Positions 12,934 to 24,985 are shown, counted from the stretch's first letter. The stretch: 64,000 nt of DNA from Eretmocerus hayati (GCA_029851415.1 CM056742.1:157361121-157425120); one strand, 5' to 3'. Program-made: numbers and translations. The notes: generated by a model from the letters alone, not told the origin.

Positions 12934-12965
12934 CCCTCTCACTCTCTCCCTCTCTCTCTCTCCTC
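12934..12965. repeat. CT-rich microsatellite
   Basis: CTCTCACTCTCTCCCTCTCT-type pyrimidine tract. Confidence 0.9.
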
Positions 12966-13046
12966 TTTCATGTCCTATGTCAGCAACAACACAATCGGGA
13001 ATCTCCTGCTGTGCAACGATGCATCAGCAGAACATAGATATATGGG

Positions 13047-13988
13047 TGATTCCGCTGAAAGTGTGATTTTTTTGGGGCCAAAATCGTCGCAGGGAGTGTT
13101 TTGGGTCAAAAAATTATTTCAGCCCCGGTCGAGTTCCGGCGTCCCATAGCAGTTGATTTACACTTGTTTGGGCACAAAAAGGAAGTATTTAGAGCCGCGT
13201 ATCTCAAAAGTAAAGTCGAACGATGATGTGTGTACTTTAAGGGGTCGTAGAAGGGGACGGAATTGACGTTTCGCCTTAGAAATATTCCCACGGTTCGCCA
13301 TCTAATCGTGGACTCTTTTTCGCATAGATTTGCTCGAATGCAACCAAATACTTCAGGAAAATGTGTTCGACAAGGCCATACAACGTTCTAACTAGGAGCA
13401 CAACATGGGGACGGAATTGACCGAAAATTTTGTACGCCATATTGAAAACACGTTTATGTGGTGCGCTTGGTTGGGGATTCGAGTTTTCGGCTAATGTTGC
13501 ACATCGATTGCGTGTATTTGAGTATTTAGATGACAACCTCATTGGTTAGAAAGGCTCAATAGACGATCGGGGACTTTGCCGACCTAATTGGTGCTGTGCT
13601 AGCAGTTTCGGTGCAAACCCGTCTTCAAAATGTCGAATGGCTGTGCGTGAACTGAGCAAGTAATTTTAACTCGTAAAGTAGTGAAATGTGTTGTTTGAAG
13701 TATTACAAATTGAAGTGCATAGCTATACATGAGAGTTTTCGACTCTGAATATGCGTTGCAGTGAATGCAAGAGTCAAAGGTAGGTTTTTTACAGGGGACG
13801 GGATTGACATTTCGGCCGTTTACGTGGCGCTACAAATTACGGGAACGTTAGAATCGACTCAAAAACTTTGAAGAGATATAGTTGCGCACCAATAGGTTAC
13901 ACCCCAGAAAATCGTTATGATGTATATTCAAATCCTCAGAAACTTGGGGGAACTCGAAACACGGAAAATCACACTTTCAACGGAATCA
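13047..13988. mobile_element. Inverted-ended non-autonomous DNA transposon, copy 1
   Basis: The left end TGATTCCGCTGAAAGTGTGA (13047) pairs with the inverse of the right end TCACACTTTCAACGGAATCA (ending 13988), with one mismatch. A second copy lies at 62184-63097 with matching order of blocks throughout. The motif GGGGACGGAATTGAC or a close variant occurs three times in each copy (about 13254, 13405 and 13795 here). A minus-strand open frame at 13276-13542 resembles one in copy 2, but similarity continues equally outside the frame, so it is probably not coding. The flanks are AT-rich (TATAGATA-like), but an exact duplication is not visible. Confidence 0.8.
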
Positions 13989-14737
13989 TTAATATAGATA
14001 ATCGTACCACCGTAAACTGTGAACTACCATATCAGACCAACTGACACGAGTGTGACCTGCACTATATAACCTCATGAGACTCCTAGACAGTTATTCTATC
14101 GTATACCACAGTGGTCAGTGGGTGAAAAATTTGTGAGCAAAGCCATGTCACAGACAGACCTGATTAAAGATTTAGAACGACTGTGACCAATTGACCTCCC
14201 CTATACTCTATCTCTTGTACAATTGTTCAGCTTGCAATATTGTTGGCTCTGACCATTGGTTCTTCATATGGACGTGTTTATTTGAGAATGTGTGTGAGCT
14301 GGTTGAAACCATGTCAAAGTGAGACAGGAGAACATTGAATAATTTCGAGAAGCATGGAATCACGTTCGCAGAGGTCTACTGGGATTTGATGCTCGAGAAC
14401 CGTGGTGGTGCATACGACGTTTTGGGATTCAGAATGCAGTGGAGAGCTTACTCTCAGCAGAGGATGCTGATCTCACGATGTTGAACGTCATTGTCACATT
14501 AGGCTATGTCGATATCTCTAATGCTGAGCTTAGAACACTTCGAATGAATTGACAGCGTAGATGAGCATTATTTGAGATTCAACACAATTCTCAGGTGTAT
14601 CGGGTACATGTTGGATCTTAGGGATGAATTGATACGCCCTACTTGTATTCATAAGCCTTGAAATGATTTATTTTTATTCTGTCAACATTTTATTGAACTT
14701 TGAAATCATTCACATACTAAACTAGCCAATCACAAGT
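13989..14737. other. No gene seen
   Basis: Unique-looking sequence with no supported feature. Confidence 0.5.
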
Positions 14738-15135
14738 GAGTGGTTCAGAGTCATAGTAGGCTAACAAGGAAAATATCCGGTCTGCGGAACATGGATCTTG
14801 GCGAAATTCTGGGAATCATCTTGTTTCGGTGAGAAATGAAAGTATCCAAAAGGGTTTTGTCCAATGCGCCTCCTATCCCGAGATACGGCCATGGAGGTTG
14901 CCATTGTTAGCATATCTATAAATATGATTTTTCTACATGGGCCTATGTTGGCAATGCTAACCTCCATAGCTGTATATCGGGATAGGAGGCCCATCGGATC
15001 AAACCGTTGGAAATATCTTCGTTTTTCTCCTAAACAAGGTGACTTGAACAACTCAAGTGTCAACAGACATAAGAAAATGACTGAGTTGTCTGGTTCATAT
15101 CGCAAGAAGTTGTGGCCCTCATTACTCTGGTAGTT
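14738..15135. mobile_element. Palindromic MITE family, member 1
   Basis: Starts with GTGAGTGGTTCAGAGTCA. The arms around 14868-14912 (CCTCCTATCCCGAGATACGG then CCATGGAGGTT) and 14957-14992 (CTAACCTCCATAGCTGTATA then TCGGGATAGGAGG) are inverses, flanking a 44-base spacer. It shares GGTCTGCGGAACATGGATCT and CTGGGAATCATCTTG with member 3. The right outer arm is diverged, and the end near 15135 is an estimate. The two opposed open frames here (14761-15174 minus, 14864-15133 plus) are readings of the palindrome. Confidence 0.7.
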
Positions 15136-15868
15136 CTTATTTAGATGGTCTGTTTTACTGATTACCTCGATCAAGTTGAAAATGGTTACACATTACGTGC
15201 TTTGGCTTAAGAGTGAGTTTCGATGCCTGCTCCTGGGATCTAATATTTCTTGAATTTTGATCATCATTTATTATTGAGTCGAATGAATTGGATAGTCATA
15301 ATCTAATTCCTGACAAATTCCTAAGTCTCATTGCTCCATTACCATTCCGAATTCAGTTCCATCAATAGCATTTTCCGTTATTTTGATACGATCTCGATTT
15401 TTCCCAATGATCTACACTCTCTCATTTCGAGGTTTTTGGAACTACGTTCGAGGAGTCATTCTCTCACAATATTGAAGAGTGACCTGTTTACCTTCCTCTT
15501 TCTCGTCATCGGTATGAACGTCGCGCTCGTTATTGCGCTCGCCCACCGAGAGCGTGACCGGCCCTCTGTTGTCGATCGGACCTCGGTGCAGTGGATCTTA
15601 CTATGTGTATCAAGCTGGCTGTCTCGCTTGGTGGTCGTCAACCCGCTTGATGCAGTACCTTTGCTTCTCTGTGAACTCTGTTTTACTTACTTTTTTTCTC
15701 ACTTCCTGCAAACGGCGGTCAGCCTACTTACATTTTTTCAAGGCTGCTGCCAACAGCTGTGACAATTTTTTCTGTCATTCAATCGATCTGTATTAGTCTA
15801 CATCTGCTAGCATTATTCTCATCTATACTAGTATCAAATACTATCTTCTATAAATCAGGGTTTGACCC
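15136..15868. other. No gene seen
   Basis: No supported feature. The 143-codon open frame at 15331-15762 has no recognisable domain, no clear splice context and overlapping frames on both strands. Confidence 0.45.
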
Positions 15869-16048
15869 GAAACTGATCTTTTAATTTCGGTTCATTTGGG
15901 ATCATGGGGTCAAAATTCTGTGATAATTTTGGAGTTGACCTCCATTCATCTTGAATGCACATTAACAAAATTATCTGTTACGTCTCCAAAATTACCACAG
16001 GAGTTTGACCCCCTGATCCGAAATGAATTGAAATTCAAAATCAGTTTC
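15869..16048. repeat. Hairpin-forming inverted repeat (about 65-base arms)
   Basis: Arm 15869-15934 (starts GAAACTGATCTTTTAATTTC, includes GGGGTCAAA) is the inverse of 15984-16048 (includes TTTGACCCCC, ends AATCAGTTTC) with scattered mismatches and a 49-base spacer. Probably a decayed foldback element. Not obviously related to its neighbours. Confidence 0.7.
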
Positions 16049-16917
16049 ATGTCAGATCCCACTATAAATTGGATGATCCACGAAAATTTTTCGTTCGTTA
16101 CCACGACAATATTCTCAACTTTTAAATGATTTTTTACATAAATTGTGGTATAACACAGGCAAATGACAAGAATCTACCTTCTAGTGTATTTGTGGCCAGT
16201 GTAATGGTTGTATTTGACTCCTGGATAAAAAGAACTGTGATCTCTAACCCTGACAACCAAAGTACATCATCCTTCGTAACCTTATATAATTTAAAATACC
16301 GATCCCGTTCGAAGCCAAGAAATGGAGTATTATAGTTTGTGGTTGGGGGACATTCTGCGTGCAATGGAAACAGAATATTTTTCAAGTCTCAACAGAACCA
16401 AGCGAGTCAAGTGACTCTTATATTACTGTCATCTTCCGAGAAAGTTAGGATTGTTCCAATCTTACCAGAAGATCAACAGGCTTCTTTGATTTCTGGGTAA
16501 ATATAAGGTGAGTTGTGGATAACTTTGCACATCTCAAATTTCTTTTAGCAGTTCATGTGATGTGAAAATTGGTTTTAAAATCTATGGATTGCATTTCTGC
16601 GTTTGTGAAGAATTATGTTGTGGCACTTATATTCTGTTGTGAAGTTATACCATGATTCTATGGGTTTCATGAGAATTTCCATCTTGATGAGGTTGACTGG
16701 CAGTTGACTGAACGTCGCATATACAAAAGAAGATCCAACACCTGGAAAAAGTCTTATTTTTTGGATTTAGTCCTCCAAGATCAAGAAGTAACCAAATTCA
16801 TTTGTTGATGATCATCACGAGGAATCGCATATTCATATTTGCCGTTGTAGAAATGGTGAGCATTTTTTAGCCTAAAACTGGACAAGATCCATCGCTACTC
16901 ATTGCAACTATAGCCAA
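16049..16917. other. No gene seen
   Basis: No supported feature; overlapping opposed open frames at 16126-16385 have no recognisable domain. Confidence 0.45.
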
Positions 16918-17302
16918 ATAATGAGTGGTTCAGGATCAAAGTGGACTTACAACGGGAAACCACGGGGCCTGTGTTGCCAATCAACCTTAAGATTATTTTT
17001 ACAGTTCTGTATTACCCAGTATATGAAGAATCCAGATTACTCTAGATTACTCCATCAAATGGATCTCCTGTCCAAAGATACAGCCAAAATTATCCACATT
17101 GCTCTTAAATCTATATGTATTACCTCTCAACATGAGCCTTTATGAGCAATGTTGATCTCATTGTCTGTATCTTTGGACAGGAGATCGATTTGATGGAACT
17201 ATTCTGGATTCGATATAGTCTAGGTGAAACTAAACTGTATAAGAATCTTGGAAAAGATTGGGAATGCGGAGCCCGTAGTCCCCCTCGTTAGTCCACTTTT
17301 GA
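16918..17302. mobile_element. Palindromic MITE family, member 2
   Basis: Starts AATGAGTGGTTCAGGATCAA and ends with an inverse-type CTAGTCCACTTTTGAG-like terminus near 17302. The inner arms pair TCCATCAAATGGATCTCCTG / TCCAAAGATACAG (about 17052-17086) with CTGTATCTTTGGA / CAGGAGATCGATTTGATGGA (about 17164-17198). The end words match members 1 and 3, while the central arms match member 4 more closely. Confidence 0.7.
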
Positions 17303-17450
17303 GACTCATTCATTCTGTGGTTTTCCACAATTTCAACATGAATAGAAGCCATTTGGGAATCATTCCCTAAGTCTAAGAACATCATAGAAAAGATGGAAAA
17401 AGTCATCTGCAAAGGATAAATTCAAATCGCGGGGAATTTTCTGGCTGATT
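17303..17450. other. Spacer between two palindromic family members
   Basis: Short non-repeat spacer; nothing recognisable. Confidence 0.4.
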
Positions 17451-17845
17451 TTCTGCACTATCCAAAAGTAGACTCACGAGGAGAGCACCAGGTCTGCGGA
17501 AGACGGATCTTGATGAAATTTTGGGAATTATCTTGCTCAGTTGAGAAATAAAATTGCTCCAAGGATTGAGTCCAGTCGGCCGCCTATTCCAAGATACAGC
17601 TATAGAGATTAGCATTGCCAATATAGGCCCATGTTAAAATTGACACATACATATATAGATAATACTGACAATGCTAACCTCTATGGCTGTATTTCGGGAT
17701 ATAGAAAGCCCATTGGACTTAACTCTTGGAGATACCTTCATTTTCCACCAAAACAAGATAATTCCCAGAGTTTCATCAAGATCCGTGTTCCGCAGACCTG
17801 ATACTCTCAGTGTTAGTCCACTTTGATCCTGAACTACTCATATAT
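17451..17845. mobile_element. Palindromic MITE family, member 3 (best preserved)
   Basis: Long arms: CCAGGTCTGCGGAAGACGGA at 17490 and GGGAATTATCTTG on the left mirror TTCCGCAGACCTG and AAGATAATTCCC near 17757-17800 on the right. The centre pairs ACAGCTATAGAGATTAGCAT (17596) with ATGCTAACCTCTATGGCTGT (about 17670). The right end TTAGTCCACTTTGATCCTGA / ACTACTCAT is the inverse of the start of member 2. At about 390 bases it is the model for the family. Confidence 0.8.
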
Positions 17846-18416
17846 TGCATACGTGGCCAGAAAAAATGCTCACATTTCTGCACAGATTGCCTAAGGATTC
17901 GAATCCCTCACACTTATTTTCATTACAATTCTTACCGCGAGCAATTATTCGAGGCGTAAAGAATCTCGTGCATTCTTGATAGATACGCGAACTGAAAACT
18001 ACAACCACGTGCAACATTTAACTGAAGAGTGAACAAGTTCAACGCAAGAATTGTAAAGTAAGTCAAAGTTGAAGGTAGCATTAAGAGAAGAAAAGAGCGA
18101 AGTACGCAGTTGAAGTGAAGACTCCTCAAGCTGATTTTAGAACCTTGAAGCGAATCTGAATCGTGACTCTATTTTCTTCTCGTGATGTTGGTGCGAGTCA
18201 AGCAAAGGGTATACCTACACACCTATATTGCGATGAGAGAAAGAGTTTGAGAATGAGAATGAGAATGAGTTAAAAAAAAAAAAGGAAGAGTATAGTAGAG
18301 GTCGCTGAACGGAATACTGTATATAGATAGTCGAAAGGGTGTTGCAGTTCACGGATTGCGAAAACGAGACAAAGGGCATGAAGAGCAGTACAGTATTATA
18401 AGAGAAGTGCATTTAC

Positions 18417-18436
18417 TGCTTCTGCTGCTGCTGCTG
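18417..18436. repeat. (CTG)n trinucleotide repeat
   Basis: CTG/CTT triplets; poly-Leu or poly-Ala readings only. Confidence 0.9.
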
Positions 18437-19152
18437 ATGCAGCTTGGTCTTGGTAGTATATATAGTAGTCGTTGTTGCACGATTCTCTCCGTGACAACGG
18501 TTTCGTTCTTGGATCTGAGAATGAGAGGGAGAGGTGAGCCTGCAGGTAAAATGCAAGAGGTGTTATAAACGGAGGGGACTGACTCTTTACACAGAGCTTG
18601 CATTGCGTTGTGGGAGTGCTCTGCTTCCGGGTGCCAAGAGTCACATCCGGGATGCAATTTTTTTTTGTCAAGTTATTCTCTTCGATGGAACAGGAGAAAT
18701 ACTTTGGTCAGTGAGATTTGTAGCTGTCTAATAGAGCTTAAATTGTCCAATTAGGCTTTGAATTTTATTAGGGATTGATGATCTATGGCGCAAACTGACT
18801 GTAATTACACGTAAATTAAGCTCGAGACTTGGATCGAGATCTGCGAGTTTGTTCATAAAAATAGTGTTTGAACTTCCGGTGGTTTGAATTGAACTTTGTG
18901 TCATCGTACATCTAAGTGGTTGCCGTTACCTCTCCAGAATTCCATACCATTTTGGCAAATCGGTTGAGCAGCAAATAGTTACAAGATACTTTCTAACGTT
19001 GTAGCCAGGATTATTTCCTCTGCTTCAATATTCATCAATTCAATTTCAAAGATTGTCATACATTGTCTTGTTAAACCCGTCTGCTAAAATTTAATTACAT
19101 TTTCAACTAATGAAGACGAACAGATCATCGGTTACCGCCTGGAAATTTTTCA

Positions 19153-19173
19153 TTTTTTTTTTTTTTTTTTTTT
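19153..19173. repeat. Poly(T) run
   Basis: 21 consecutive T. It could be a reverse-oriented poly(A) tail, but no retroelement or target duplication is visible beside it. Confidence 0.9.
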
Positions 19174-21688
19174 ACAAGATTTGGATCATACGAACCATCA
19201 GTCCCTACACCAACTCTCACAAAATTTTCACGGGAATCAAATCTACGAAGCTCATCTTGAATTTTGAAAATTTTTTTTCCCGATGACGACTAACTCTAGC
19301 TTTGCACAGGGCAAGGATAAATTTTTGCTCCGGTCTAATGGCTAAAAGCTCGAGCTTCATTAAAGGACGAAACCACGAATGGGAGACTAGCCTCGTTATT
19401 CGACCACGTTCTCCACTTTGAATTCGTATCCAGGTCTCGAAATGACCTACTTTCAAAACCTCTACCTTATTCTACAAAACTCTACAAACTCGTGTCGAAT
19501 AGTTTCCAGAATACTCTACTATCGAGCTTTTGCGTACCAGGAATATAGCCTGAGGCGTCGATCTCGTTCTCACAGGGACGACGCGTTGGGTACACCTTTT
19601 ACATGCTCTAAAATTCGATCGCAGTGAATTCTCCTATCGGCGGTGTTCGAAAGAGTTTCGAAGTTTTACTCGAATAGATGATGTACATTGTGGAATAATG
19701 CTCCAGAAAATTGATCGTTATTTGGAAATATTTTTCACCACACATTAGCAATTTTCATTATCTATTCGTGTTTTCGGAATGCTAAGGCTAGCTGAATCCT
19801 TAGTTTCATCGGAAATTTTTTTTGTAATTTCTTAAAACTGTCACCGAAGCTAATTATTCTGCTGTCTCTATCACAGTCGTTAAAATTTGAGAATCCAAAT
19901 AGTTTGTGAACATAGTGTAAAAGAATCACGATTTTTTGAACTGATGCGGAAAATTCAAATTTGTGAAGAATTTGGCCGATTAATCAGCGACATAGATAAG
20001 CTACCCGTCCATTGAAATATCTATTCACTCGATCGATATTGCAGAAAATGGAGAGCAGCAGATTGGTATTGTTTCTGTGCATGAAAAAAAAGTATAAGAA
20101 GAAAGGGAAAAGAGTAGAAGTAGACCGGACATCAGTGCAAAGGGGAAAATCGAAAGGGCGCGAGCGTGTGTATGCAGAGAGGACACTGTGTTAGCCTGAG
20201 GCGGGGTCACCATATCAGAGAAAGTCACAGAGTACATAGTCTATCTCGCAGATCTGCAACATCTCTTAAAACTCCGGGCATACGTTGTGAGGGTTTCCTC
20301 ATCTTTTACCTCCTCTTCCTTTCTTTGTCATCAACTTCATTCACTTTTCACGCTACTAGAAACATCCAATGCTGCCAACTCTTCCCGCCAATTTTGTCTA
20401 TCAGAATTAAAATAAAAATCTCTCTTACTTATTTGTTTTTAGCGTACTAAAATACACTGAATGGGTGGTAAAGAGTTCATCCTCCTTACCTCATTCTTTA
20501 CTTCTTTCAAGCAAGTTGAGATTGCGGTCTCATTGCGGTGCAAGCAAATTAAAGCAGTGGTGGCGACGCTCAAGAGAGAAGCTCTATATATACACTCTGA
20601 GTTGACCCCTTGCACTGACTTTTTCTCAACCACTACTACTATATAGCTTGATTCTCTGCTCATTTGCATCGTTGCGAGCTTTATTAGATGAGCTGTGACC
20701 AGTTCAAAAGAAACGGATGAAGGGAGGAGTTGAGATCGGCATGATTTATGCGTTAAAATTTTCTATTCGACTATCGATTCGTATTTCTGAAGTAGTGGAG
20801 AGTGAAGGAGAAGGTTTTTATTGGGAAAGGAAGATCTTGGATGAAACGGCTATTTCGCGCAAGATTTGCCTTTACGTTCATTATGACTTTTTTTTGCTTG
20901 GTTGACTTTTAAAAGAAATGAAAGGACTGTAATTGAGGTGTTGAGGGGGAGTATGATGGGAATGAGGTTGAATCGAATTAAAAAAAAAAATTTTCTGGTT
21001 AAAAGTCAGCAGTGTTTTGTTGAGAATCGATTTATTGAGTTACTGTTCTTGTCTGATGGAATATTGCTCTATTTACCATTCCAAATGAGATTATCTGTCC
21101 TGATCAAACTGAGATTCCAGAATTTTTTCAACTCTGCGCTTGTTCAATTTCTATTTTTGAGATTGAGTCTTAATCTTCTTGACAGCAATATCTACGAGAA
21201 TAAGATTGACTGAAAAAAATTCCACAATTTTATGAGGAATACATTTTCAAGTTCTGGATGCGGGTTTGTGGTAACTTTTATTTAGTGCCAATGATACTGT
21301 GATAGATGGTACGAGCAATTATTTTCGAAAATTCGAATAATGATCCTTTCTGAACTACTGTTTCGTGGATAATTAGAAATTTGAGAATCGTGAATGAACT
21401 ATTGAGAAATACATACTCCAATGTACTCAATGAAGATATAGCCACAACGTTGTAGTAACGAAGTGTCTAGCTGTTGTAATGTTCCGGCTCAGAGTATTAT
21501 TAGTTGGCTATTACATCAATTTTGGATCGAAGCTATATTATAGCTCGGCGCGTGCGTTATTCGATTACATATCACTCGACCAGCTACCAACGCAAACACC
21601 TACATCAACATTGACTTCATCACCACCAATAGACCATCGTTATTACATCATATTACATAGAGAGAGAGAGTAGCTATATCGTTCTCGA

Positions 21689-22208
21689 TTAAGGCGATGC
21701 GGTCACCGTGCAACCCGGAAATTATATCTTATTTGGGTGTAAATCAAAAAATTTTCTCGAAACGAAGTTGGAGACGATTTGTCCATTACGTATTATCATC
21801 TGAATTGTGGTGGACAACTCATTATTTGTCACCAATCCAGCGTTGGCGCATCACATGCATTTTACAGTGTAAAACTCCTCTGAACAGCAATGTTCAGACC
21901 GATTTTCCCATGTTAAAAATGCACTCTGAACACAGTCATCTAGTGAACTACCCCAACGCTGCACCAATCACAAGGCTATCACTAATAAACGAGAATAACT
22001 TGCCCGCGGGTACTTTCTAACCTACAAATTGGTACATTTTCGTTCACAAAACTCTCAAAATGTAGTCCGATTTGGGCCAAACGAAGAGTATCCAGGCCAA
22101 GTTAGATGATAATAAAGCCTGGATAACTCGTCGTTTAGCCCATAATGGAAAAGATTTTGAGAGTTCTGTGAACAAAGTTCAGCGTGCACGGTGACCGCAT
22201 CGCCTTAA
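21689..22208. mobile_element. TTAA-flanked MITE with perfect inverted ends
   Basis: The left end at 21689-21712 begins TTAAGGCGATGCGGTCACCG, and the 24 bases at 22185-22208 are its exact inverse. TTAA at both edges is the target duplication expected of piggyBac-like and some Kolobok-like elements, so the true inverted ends are probably 20 bases. An inner hairpin pairs GTTCACAAAACTCTCAAAAT at 22044 with ATTTTGAGAGTTCTGTGAAC ending near 22172, also pairing TATCCAGGC with GCCTGGATA. The 107-codon open frame 21697-22020 lies inside and is unrecognised. No transposase, so the element is non-autonomous. Confidence 0.85.
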
Positions 22209-22231
22209 GGGCGCTCGCCCTATATAATAGG

Positions 22232-22263
22232 CGTGTGTGTGTGTGTGTGTGTTGTGTGTGTGT
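22232..22263. repeat. (GT)n microsatellite
   Basis: GT dinucleotides with one TT interruption. Confidence 0.95.
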
Positions 22264-23016
22264 ATTAGCACCGATTGAGTTGCGGCTTATTATGACTCGT
22301 TTCACATCGATTGATCGATTAATTCATCGATCGATTGATTCAAGTATACTATCTATACATTTTGATAGTGTGTAAATGTATGGCATATGTGTAGGTTCGT
22401 GGAACACGTGTAAAATTAAAGAGATTGATGGGGTGTAGTGTGGGTGGAGATGAGCGAGCGACGTTGATGATGGTGGCTGCGGATAGAACTGGGGACGAAC
22501 CGAGTGGGAGAGTAAAATTACTGTAAGCCGCTTAATCTAGTGTCTGATGAGTTTACCGGCCCTCGTCGTCGTAGTCATCGACGTGTGTGCTGTACCAGCA
22601 GACTAGTTTAGGTTATATAGGTAACAACTGAAGGTAGTACTAACAAACTTGACTAAATCCACTTTGTGGTGGTAGTCTTAAATTTTATATATCATTGGTT
22701 ATAACTTAGACGTTTATTTTGAGCTGTCGAGATTAACAAAATTTGGGTCTTCTACATCTTCCTGACATGAATGGAAGAGTTTTTATAATATTCATCGATA
22801 GGAATGATCCGAACTTGTTTGGTTGAATCTGTATGACAATGAATTTATCATTCGGTATGGTGGCTTTACAATTGTAGTATATTACTAAGCTTCTAATCAG
22901 AAAATAGTTGAATAAATTGCGAGAAAATCATTCTAGCTAGTAGCTAGGGAGTGATTTTGAAACGGTATAGTGCACAGCCTCATATTGGTAACGATACTGA
23001 ATCATCTTGGTTGTTC

Positions 23017-23034
23017 AGAGAGAGAGAGAGAGAG
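23017..23034. repeat. (AG)n microsatellite
   Basis: AG dinucleotide run. Confidence 0.95.
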
Positions 23035-24579
23035 CGTGGAATTTGCGAACTCGAGATTTCGTCCATTGGTTTGAGAATCTATTCCCATTCTTTGGCTGCA
23101 GAAAATTCATTCTGAGCAAGATAACTGGTCACCTGAATGAACCTCTTAAGTACAACATTTCCATACATAGAGTCACCTCTCTGAGTGAAATCAAGATTCA
23201 GGGACCGTTTAACCTTACTGCATGTGTTCCATCCTCAATAAGTGAAAAATTTCCCCAGGTACGATTGATTTTCTGGAACCAACAGGTGTTCTACTTAGGA
23301 GATTTTACTGTATTGCAAACGTAATTTTTGGATGAATTATTCTCAATTCAAACAAAAATTTTGGATTCTGCTCAAATCGACAGAAAATAGTTGGATTTGA
23401 TAATTTTTTTTAGTTTGGAATTTGGTATGAACAATTTTGAGATACAATTCACCAATTGCAACCCAATCCAATTTGAAGAGACAAAACTCAACAAATATAT
23501 CAATTCGACACTTCTCATGGCTTCGTTCTTTCATCACTGAAAGAATAACGTCTGTCGTTGTCACGTGATCAGCAGCAGATAGGTATCAGTTCGATGGCGC
23601 ACCTCTCGCAAACTCGGAAGCATCGAATATAATAAATCATTCATGAGTTCTTCCCACCCAAGAATCTTTGAAATCAGTATCGACGAGGTCAAGATATTCT
23701 CTTATAGATACGCAAAACTTACGGATCTCCCGCCCACTGCCTTCATCCATAATCGATAATATATCGATTTGCGAGAATCGATCAATCGAAACATCTCAAT
23801 TATTATTTCGAAGTCTTTAATTACACATTTTGCAATATAATAAGCTACTTCCTCCTGAAATCTACTTTAAAATTGACTCACACCGAAGCACGGTCCCTTC
23901 GATATATCTCGAGAACCATTTGTAACAGCTATAACATATAATACTGCTATCTTGGTCTTGAATTGCATCAGTCGCAGGCTTGAGGGGAGGCGAATATCCG
24001 AAGCTCAACTTCGCGCGTGACGCTTTACTTCGAATATAAGCTCGGCTGTCCAAACAGATCTTGCGCTTGGAAATGCGGAACCAAGAGAGAAGCTTCTTGG
24101 ACGGGCGAGAGTGCGCGAAATGTAAACAGTCAAATCCTACGGCTTTCGGAGAGCTCATATCCGCGACACTGCATCATCATACTCTATACCATTACACTTA
24201 CACACACAAACACATTTCTATGAAATATATGTTTGTGTGAATATGTGGAGCTTGAGCTTTGCGTCTTTGCAAGCCATCATAGCCGTGAGGCACGAGAACA
24301 TATTATGAAGCTCCACGCTGCAAACTTGGTTCGCGCAAAATCAAAAGGTCCACGTTTTATGAAGGAATGTGTAGTATCGGTATGACAAAATAATATGCGG
24401 GGCACTGAAAGATTTTGGAATGCAAGTCGGAGGATGGTATGCTTAATAATTTTATAGTAGTCTTGTCACGATCCATATAGGTAGTTTTACCGTAACTCAC
24501 GCTATAAAGGATTGGTTGACTTTCTATCAAATTCGACAATCACTGCAAATACTTGATCCGGCATCTATGAGATTCAGAA

Positions 24580-24920
24580 GTAATGTTCTTCGGATGACAT
24601 TTTTGGGTCAGAAAAGCAAGAGTTCTCGTATTTTTTTCACAAACAAATTGAAACAAACATCAGAAACAGCCACGCGAGCCTTATCGTGAAGAAATCCAGG
24701 TTGAGCAGCGTTTTGGTGGGAGTTGTGTCCGGATTGGTGCCGCTCGTCTTATGCTTTTGCCTAGTTTCTGATTCCATACAAGTTAGGCTTCACAAAGTGA
24801 ATCGAACGATTTTCAATCCAGATACGACTCCCACCAAAACGTTGCTTAACTTGGATTTTTACTCGAAAAGCTTTCAGCGCCACCCAAGTTGTTTATTACT
24901 TCTATTTAATTACGAAAAGT
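24580..24920. mobile_element. Foldback element related to the one at 312-1845
   Basis: Inverted arms 24695-24722 (TCCAGGTTGAGCAGCGTTTT then GGTGGGAG) and 24827-24855 (CTCCCACC then AAAACGTTGCTTAACTTGGA). The loop side carries TGTCCGGATTGGTGCCGCTC, and the outer side carries CACGCGAGCC and AAAAGCTTTC. All these blocks occur in the same order in the units of the 312-1845 element. The outer limits are estimates. The 79-codon frame 24686-24925 is a repeat reading. Confidence 0.6.
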
Positions 24921-24985
24921 TATGATTGAACTTATTCTTCTGACCTAATGGTGTCACTCGGTCCCCCATGGATCGTGTATCAATT

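Larger units (their letters stand above)
8115..13046. other. No gene seen
   Basis: No supported coding, RNA or mobile feature. TGATCA-like words stay dense to about 8760. A 45-base (TA)n run lies at 9302-9346, directly followed by AGCTTGCAAGCT at 9358-9369. There are A or T runs near 10911 and 12137-12156, and a CT-rich run at 12934-12965. Open frames reach at most about 104 codons and look random. Confidence 0.5.
17846..21688. other. No gene seen; microsatellites
   Basis: No supported gene. GAGAAT repeats lie at 18249-18270, a CTG run at 18417-18436 and a 21-base T run at 19153-19173. Open frames are at most about 103 codons, often overlapping on both strands, and none is recognisable. Confidence 0.5.
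22209..24579. other. No gene seen; microsatellites
   Basis: A (GT)n run lies at 22232-22263 directly beside the MITE and an (AG)n run at 23017-23034. A small hairpin near 24200-24237 pairs CACACAAACACA-like and TGTTTGTGTG-like words. No supported gene. Confidence 0.5.

Noticed and set aside
13276..13542. Minus-strand frame resembling one at 62423-62671, a possible transposon protein
   Set aside because: Nucleotide similarity between the two element copies runs evenly through and beyond the frame, the ends of the frame differ, and no domain is recognisable.
17890..17915. ATTCGAATCCC as the T-arm of a tRNA
   Set aside because: No matching acceptor, D or anticodon arms at suitable distances.
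19153..19173. Poly(T) run as the tail of a reverse-oriented retroelement
   Set aside because: No target duplication and no repeat sequence beside it.
21689..22208. Viral or integrated circle boundary
   Set aside because: The TTAA edges and 520-bp size fit a MITE; there are no viral genes or motifs anywhere in the window.
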